A DNA stretch of 64,000 nt, from positions 1 to 64,000 of the forward strand of contig JACCGJ010013804.1 of NCBI GenBank assembly GCA_013407085.1. The letters are read 5' to 3'. The stretch's first letter is position 1. Each line of letters begins with the position of its first letter. The notes under the pieces were generated by a model, which did no database searches, had not been told where the DNA came from, and worked only from the letters and a program-made list of their open reading frames with translations. This DNA comes from Atriophallophorus winterbourni (lineage: Eukaryota > Platyhelminthes > Trematoda > Plagiorchiida > Microphallidae). A program made the position numbers and the translations under genes. Shown one piece after another: positions 59,095 through 64,000 of this stretch.

Positions 59095-59175
59095 AATAAC
59101 AAGGTATTAAACCGTTCAATCATATGTGCCCCCACACATATGGATAAGATTTACCCATGGACCATGTAACAGAAA
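59095..59175 (-). repeat. hammerhead-repeat fragment without the ribozyme core
   Basis: AACCGTTCAATCATATGTGC ... ACACATATGGATAAGATTTACCCATGGACCATG matches the GTTCAATCACATGAG ... AACCCATGACCATG part of the units at 22 kb. Confidence 0.5.
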
Positions 59176-59179
59176 TACC

Positions 59180-59750
59180 GACGAATGATGATATTTGATC
59201 ATTATTAACTTTATGCGTTTGAATTTAAAAAAAAACTTGTAATATATGAAGTTGTTTGTTTTAAATAACAGAAAACGATTATTTCAATAGTGCTCATTGT
59301 GTATCAATCCTCGCAAGAAACGGCAGATGCTGACAAGTAGGTGTCAGGTGAATCGGTCGAATTATAATACGATAGCAGACTTCTTACTTACCTTTGTACG
59401 AGTTTTTGGGAACTGAAACCAAATATAAAATATATGAGGTATTAGTTGGGCTGTCTTAAACTGTTTTTCCGATAGTTGCGATAGTTACGATAACTCAAAG
59501 CTGTTCTGGTGCTATGGTTAAAGTGCGCTAATAAAGATTGATTATTTTTAAGTCTGTCGACAGATGATTGGATAGTTTGACATAAACGATCGATAGTCTG
59601 GGCGCGGTTAATGTGTTAACAGTTGACTATCAGAATACAATTCACCCTGGTTTTGCCCTCTCGTATTATTACTGGCTCAACGGGATACGAGTTTGGGAAT
59701 TCTTATCACGCTTAAAATTATTACGTATCAAATGGCAACGGAAATAGTGA
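59180..59750. other. possible gypsy 5' flank, no LTR confirmed
   Basis: Precedes the degenerate Ty3/gypsy coding region. I found no matching second LTR copy after 62150. Confidence 0.3.
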
Positions 59751-62150
59751 ATCCAAATGAGGGTTTAACCCAGTTCTGGACTAAGTTTTGTGAAAAACAT
59801 AGACAATCTTGTCTTCGTTGGAAGACCACGTAAATAGGCACACTTATTCAGTGTGTTAAACCCATCGGTCTCTATTTCCGCATATCACTGGATTTCGGCG
59901 AGGAACGCCAAAGACACTTTAACGCAATGGATCTTTTGGAGAGAGAACAAATCTCTGATGTGTTAGCCTGATTTGGATACCTACGGGCTATTCACCAGAA
60001 CGCATACGTGACATGTTGTCCGTTTTTTGAAATTGCTACAAGTACCCAATAAGGACCTCAATGAGTTTATTTAACGCATTCATCAAGCAACGCCCGAAAT
60101 CAGGAATAAAGAACTCAGGCCTGAAAAGATCAAAGAATTAATGCAGATTCAATGATACATCTCTGGAGTGGCCGACGATCAAACAAGAGAAAAACTGCTT
60201 GCTGAAAACGAGTCTGAGTGAACTAGTTAAAAGGCTTGCACGATTGCACGACAAAGGGAACATCTGAATCAACAATTATGCTCGTTCGCCTCTGAACAAG
60301 AATGCACTTTTCTTAGAGATATACCAAACACTTCTGGTTGATTTTGTTGAATACTCAAGTTTCAAACTCGATCAAACCGGCTTATAACCACTACCTAACC
60401 TTAGCAAGCCAATCCTAGAGACGTCTGGACCACGAAACGGAACTGAACTACGATCTTTCATCGGCAGGCTTTGAACTTTTGCCCGACCTATCTGCAATTC
60501 TGTCTCCGTTGCATGATTTGCTAAAGAAGGATATAAAGTGGCTTGGTCCACATGGTAGGACCAATCTTTTGAAAAAGCCAAACGACTTCTGGCCTTCTCA
60601 GGGATCTTGGCTGGCTTCACTCTTAAGAAACATCTTGTTCTACAATGTGACGCATCGCCTTAGAGCGTTGGTGTGCTGACTGTTCATAAACATCATCATG
60701 GAAAAATTCGTCTAATTGCATTTGTATCACGCGCACTACATTCTTTAGAGAAGAATTATTTACAAATGAAGAAGGATACTCTTGCCGTAGTATACGAGTA
60801 TTCGAGTCTCCCATCAGTATTTATAGGGAAATATATTTGACATATTGACCGATCATTAACCACTCTTGTGGAATCGATCTGATTATGTCATCCCGTATGA
60901 TACAATGGGCCCTTCCATTTTCAGCTCAAAATTATAAAATAAAGCTGGTACCGGGAGGGAACAACGTTGTAGAAGTCTTTTTAATCCGACTTCTTTACTA
61001 ACCAGCCAACTCAATGGAGACTGAGAATTGCTACAACTTCTTCACACCTCGCCCACATCAAGTAAGGCAATACGTATCGAAGCGGCTGCGGTACTTCTCA
61101 AGTGCACCGCTTGTTATTACGGGGTTTTTCATTTAAAGTAAGCGAGAACACCCAAGATTATTTTGATTGTCGGTCACAATTGAGCTTGAAGGATGGCTGC
61201 AGACTTAGAGGCCCATGTATCGTTGTACTCACGGTTTTAAGACTAATCACACGCAAAGAGGTACATAATATCTACCCAAGGTGTTGTAAGGATGAAAGCT
61301 TTGGCGAGAAGCTATTGCTGATGGCTGAAAATCGACAGCGATATCGAAGAAGAAGTAATACCTTGTCATACCTATCGATGGACCATGGTAGCGAGTGCAT
61401 GCAGATTACTGCGCTCTGGCAGGAAAAATTATTACTTGTGCTTGTTGATACGTATTTTAATTTCAAATTCCAGCATGAAAGGTGAGAGCACCGTTAACCA
61501 CCTCAGTTCTATCTTTGCCACGTACGGACTTCCGAAGAAGCTAGTGACGGAAAATGGTCTCCAATTCACCAGCATAGGCGTGAAAGAGTTTATGTAGATT
61601 AATGGAATTAATCACCTTACGACTTCACCTGCGTCAAACGGCCTTGCTAAACGCGTTCTTCAAATAATCCAAACAATAGAATGGAAGCTTGCAAATCAAA
61701 TTGGATAGGTTTCTGCTGGCCTGTCGCTGCACACCCCTTGACTCAATCCGGAAAATGTCGGCAACAAAATGTTTGTGAGAAACTAACGCACGCGCTTGGA
61801 TCTTATTTTCCCTGATCAGCAAGCACGAGCTCAGCAAGTTAAAGACTATCTATAAGTAGACAGTACAGTTAAACTGGAAGCTCGGGAGAATAAAAGGATC
61901 TATACTAATTTATTTCCTGCACCAACTTGGTCTCCAGGTACCATCTTACATAGAACGACAGATGAAACAACTGTTCAGTTTCGAAACTGACGAGAAGTTC
62001 GAAGGCACATGGATTATGTTAGACCGAGATCATATGAAGAGTTCATTGTTCTCGAATCATCGGAGACAGAACTTTGACGAGATGACATAACAAGTGACCC
62101 AGCGCATCCCGAAACCTCAGTGAATTTACCTCCATAGTTTTGTATAAGCC
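59750..62150 (+). pseudogene. Ty3/gypsy element, gag and pol relics
   Basis: Gag-like sequence in shifting frames at 59750-60260 (LRPEKIKELMQI, YISGVADDQTREKLL). Late RT/tether at 60475-60560 (LPDLSAILSPLHDLLKKDIKW), RNase H at 60705-60800 (IRLIAFVSRALHSLEKNYLQMKKDTLAVVYE) and RMIQWAL...LVPGGNN near 60895. Integrase: SLKDGC near 61185, LVLVDTYF near 61440, then GLPKKLVTENGLQFTS near 61530. The second catalytic Asp reads Glu here (ENG for DNG), and NGLAKRV near 61640 replaces the catalytic Glu by Lys. The C-terminal WSPGTIL ... RRHMDYVRPRSYEE block (61930-62040) closes it. The RT active site and protease are not found. Mag/K02A2.6-like by style. Confidence 0.78.
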
Positions 62151-62159
62151 TAGGCGTGC

Positions 62160-62860
62160 CCCTAAACCAATATACATTATATTTATTAGCATTGATTTTC
62201 TCCCTCAAAATTCTTGTAAAACGAAACTAACTTGAAATATTTTAAATTTCTGACTTCTGTACTCTTTTCCTGTTTATTAGGATGATTTAATTCTTGATAT
62301 CTCACCCTTTCTCAGGTGATCCGAAGTATTTTTAAAGCAGCTAACATTTACATGTAGTATCCAGATTGAAAGGTTTGGACACAACAAAGGGTTTAATTAT
62401 ACTAACCACGCATATACGTTAACTTTGTTCATCAGTTGTCCAATGATACTTGTCTCATTGCAACTAATCGTGCTGTCTCCACCTGTTAATAACGGTGTAT
62501 CTGTGGGGAATAGCAATACACATCCACTTAATGTACAATCAATTTGTGAACATGGCTTTTAATCCCACGTGAAAAACGCTAACAGATTGAATTGGTTTGT
62601 GGTTTATCAAGTGCGATGGATGTGATCAGAAAATAATTTTAATTATTACTTCGTCATTTTTTAAACAAACGTTAATAATGCTGAACAGTGTAATACAAAT
62701 TTTGTTGCTGATTGAGGAGAAGATAAGGAAGACATTTCGTAACATTTTCAGATCATACTCTTGCTCCAAGCACTCACCTTCTTCGTAGAATATTTGCACT
62801 GTTAAAATATAAAGTATGTTTATAATACCACTGTAACTCTAAAATTTTCGTGTTTACAAA
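62160..62860. other. no recognisable content
   Basis: AT-rich, no motif recognised. Confidence 0.35.
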
Positions 62861-62861
62861 C

Positions 62862-63072
62862 AAACGAGTTCACTTACTTGTTCTATTATAATCACCACTT
62901 TCTTGGACCATCACGTCTTTGTGATGCGATTCATCGATCAATTTCTTCTTCAATTCCAAACCTTTTGCCTTCTGAACGCTCTCGTCTACTTTTATCTTAC
63001 ATGGGTATTCCTCCGCAAATAGTGATTCAGGCAATTCCCTTCTTTTTTTTGGATCACACTGAATCTAATTGA
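62862..63072 (+). other. open frame, possible exon of unknown gene
   Basis: A frame of about 68 codons ending at 63072 contains SSSIPNLLPSERSRLLLSYMG and a hydrophobic end. A possible acceptor (CGAG) precedes it at about 62868. Composition looks more protein-like than its surroundings, but I do not recognise it. Confidence 0.25.
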
Positions 63073-64000
63073 ACATTTGTGAGAAAGATTTCGTAAAATC
63101 AAATGAGAATTTCATTCTTAGAGCATGAAATAACATCATAAACTGTCTACATGGGAAATCGATTAATTACGATGTGCAACTAAATTGCTGCAATTTTGTA
63201 TAGGTTTTACACATCAATTACGTGTTAATGTATCGATATTTAGCTGCATGTGATTTGCCCTGGCTATCGGATCTTTTATGTTTCCTTGAAAATGAAAAAT
63301 ATTATATCGATTGCATGATACAAAAACTCATAACGTGGCCTAGGTGTCACACTTATTACTACAGAGTTTTGGTCGTCGCTTCAATCGAAAACTCAGGCAG
63401 AGGTTATAAACTACTGATGAACACAAGTGAATTGCCGTGATCGGTTTTCAGAATATTTCAAATAATTTGCTACTCATAAGTAATCACCAGAAAAAACGTC
63501 TGTGGTAGCGCGTTACAAATAACTAGTTTGTTGTAACAGGAATCTTGCTTTGAAAGTGATGTTGAAAGTGATGTAAGTGTGTACCAAAATTGCGGTACAC
63601 TTCAGCAGTGTTAACTAAGACACCAACAAGCGTATTTTGAATGCCTTCCAATATTATATAAAGGTGATTTTTCATTGTAACACTTGAAAATTTATTTAGA
63701 ATTTTATTTCTACTGGAACTTTATCGCCGAATCTGAATGCATTTGTTCATTTTCACACAATATATAGGTAATAAACAGCTTAAATAATAAATGACATGTT
63801 TTATTTGACCATACATGCGACTTGAATTCATTTGCAATCTAATAATATAATCCTGTCGACAGGCCATGCAGTATAACGAGATGTTTCTCCTTACCGCTGT
63901 CAAAAACGTCTGCAAACCCTCAGCTTCAACCTGGAATTGAGTATGTGCTGCGATCGGCCGTTTAAATGATAGTAGGCAAACAACCGACAAACATTGATGG
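63073..64000. other. no recognisable content
   Basis: AT-rich; the open frames at 63222-63440 (plus) and 63990-63721 (minus) lack motifs. A short direct repeat (TTGAAAGTGATG) occurs twice near 63549-63575. Confidence 0.3.

Overview
The window is eukaryotic and made mostly of old, broken transposable elements, with one spliced host gene running through them. It is AT-rich. It carries CR1-like LINEs, RTE-like LINEs, CsRn1-like and Mag-like Ty3/gypsy elements, a BEL/Pao element, a Penelope endonuclease fragment and hammerhead-ribozyme repeats. Together with a 0.7-kb TATC microsatellite, this mix best fits a flatworm, most likely a digenean trematode such as a schistosome relative. The assignment rests on element repertoire only; no species marker was seen.

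Layout, left to right. 1-2960: 3' part of a dead CsRn1-like Ty3/gypsy element. 3085-10340: three CR1-like LINE pieces (plus, minus, plus). 10636-14748: a degenerate BEL/Pao element with recognisable LTRs, its integrase split by a 5'-truncated RTE LINE flanked by a 9-bp target-site duplication. 16399-23335: hammerhead repeats (diverged pairs at 16.4 and 21.0 kb, a seven-unit array of about 235-bp period at 21.5-23.3 kb) around a 4-kb ruined minus-strand LINE. 23866-34.6 kb, perhaps to 36.45 kb: a secreted two-CUB-domain host gene of at least five coding exons plus a probable 30-nt micro-exon. Its introns hold an RTE tail, a hammerhead inverted pair, a gypsy integrase relic, a Penelope-type hammerhead and the TATC microsatellite. 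36854-40607: the best-preserved LINE, with only two in-frame stops across RT. 41356-45987: a structurally complete Mag-like Ty3/gypsy element with TG..CA LTRs, a 5-bp target-site duplication and one intact 1389-codon Gag-Pol frame. 46250-48125: another hammerhead inverted pair followed by a LINE. 51.3-56.1 kb: RTE pieces, a CR1 tail and a Penelope GIY-YIG fragment. 59750-62150: a degenerate Ty3/gypsy element.

The most interesting signal is the family of roughly 235-bp repeats carrying type I hammerhead ribozymes with a minimal, palindromic helix III. It occurs in tandem and, repeatedly, as minus-then-plus inverted pairs. That architecture resembles animal retrozymes and Penelope-associated hammerheads. 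A Penelope endonuclease relic and a second, Penelope-style hammerhead occur in the same window, so a link to Penelope machinery is plausible but unproven.

Positions, periods and helix pairings were read by hand. No database search or folding program was run.
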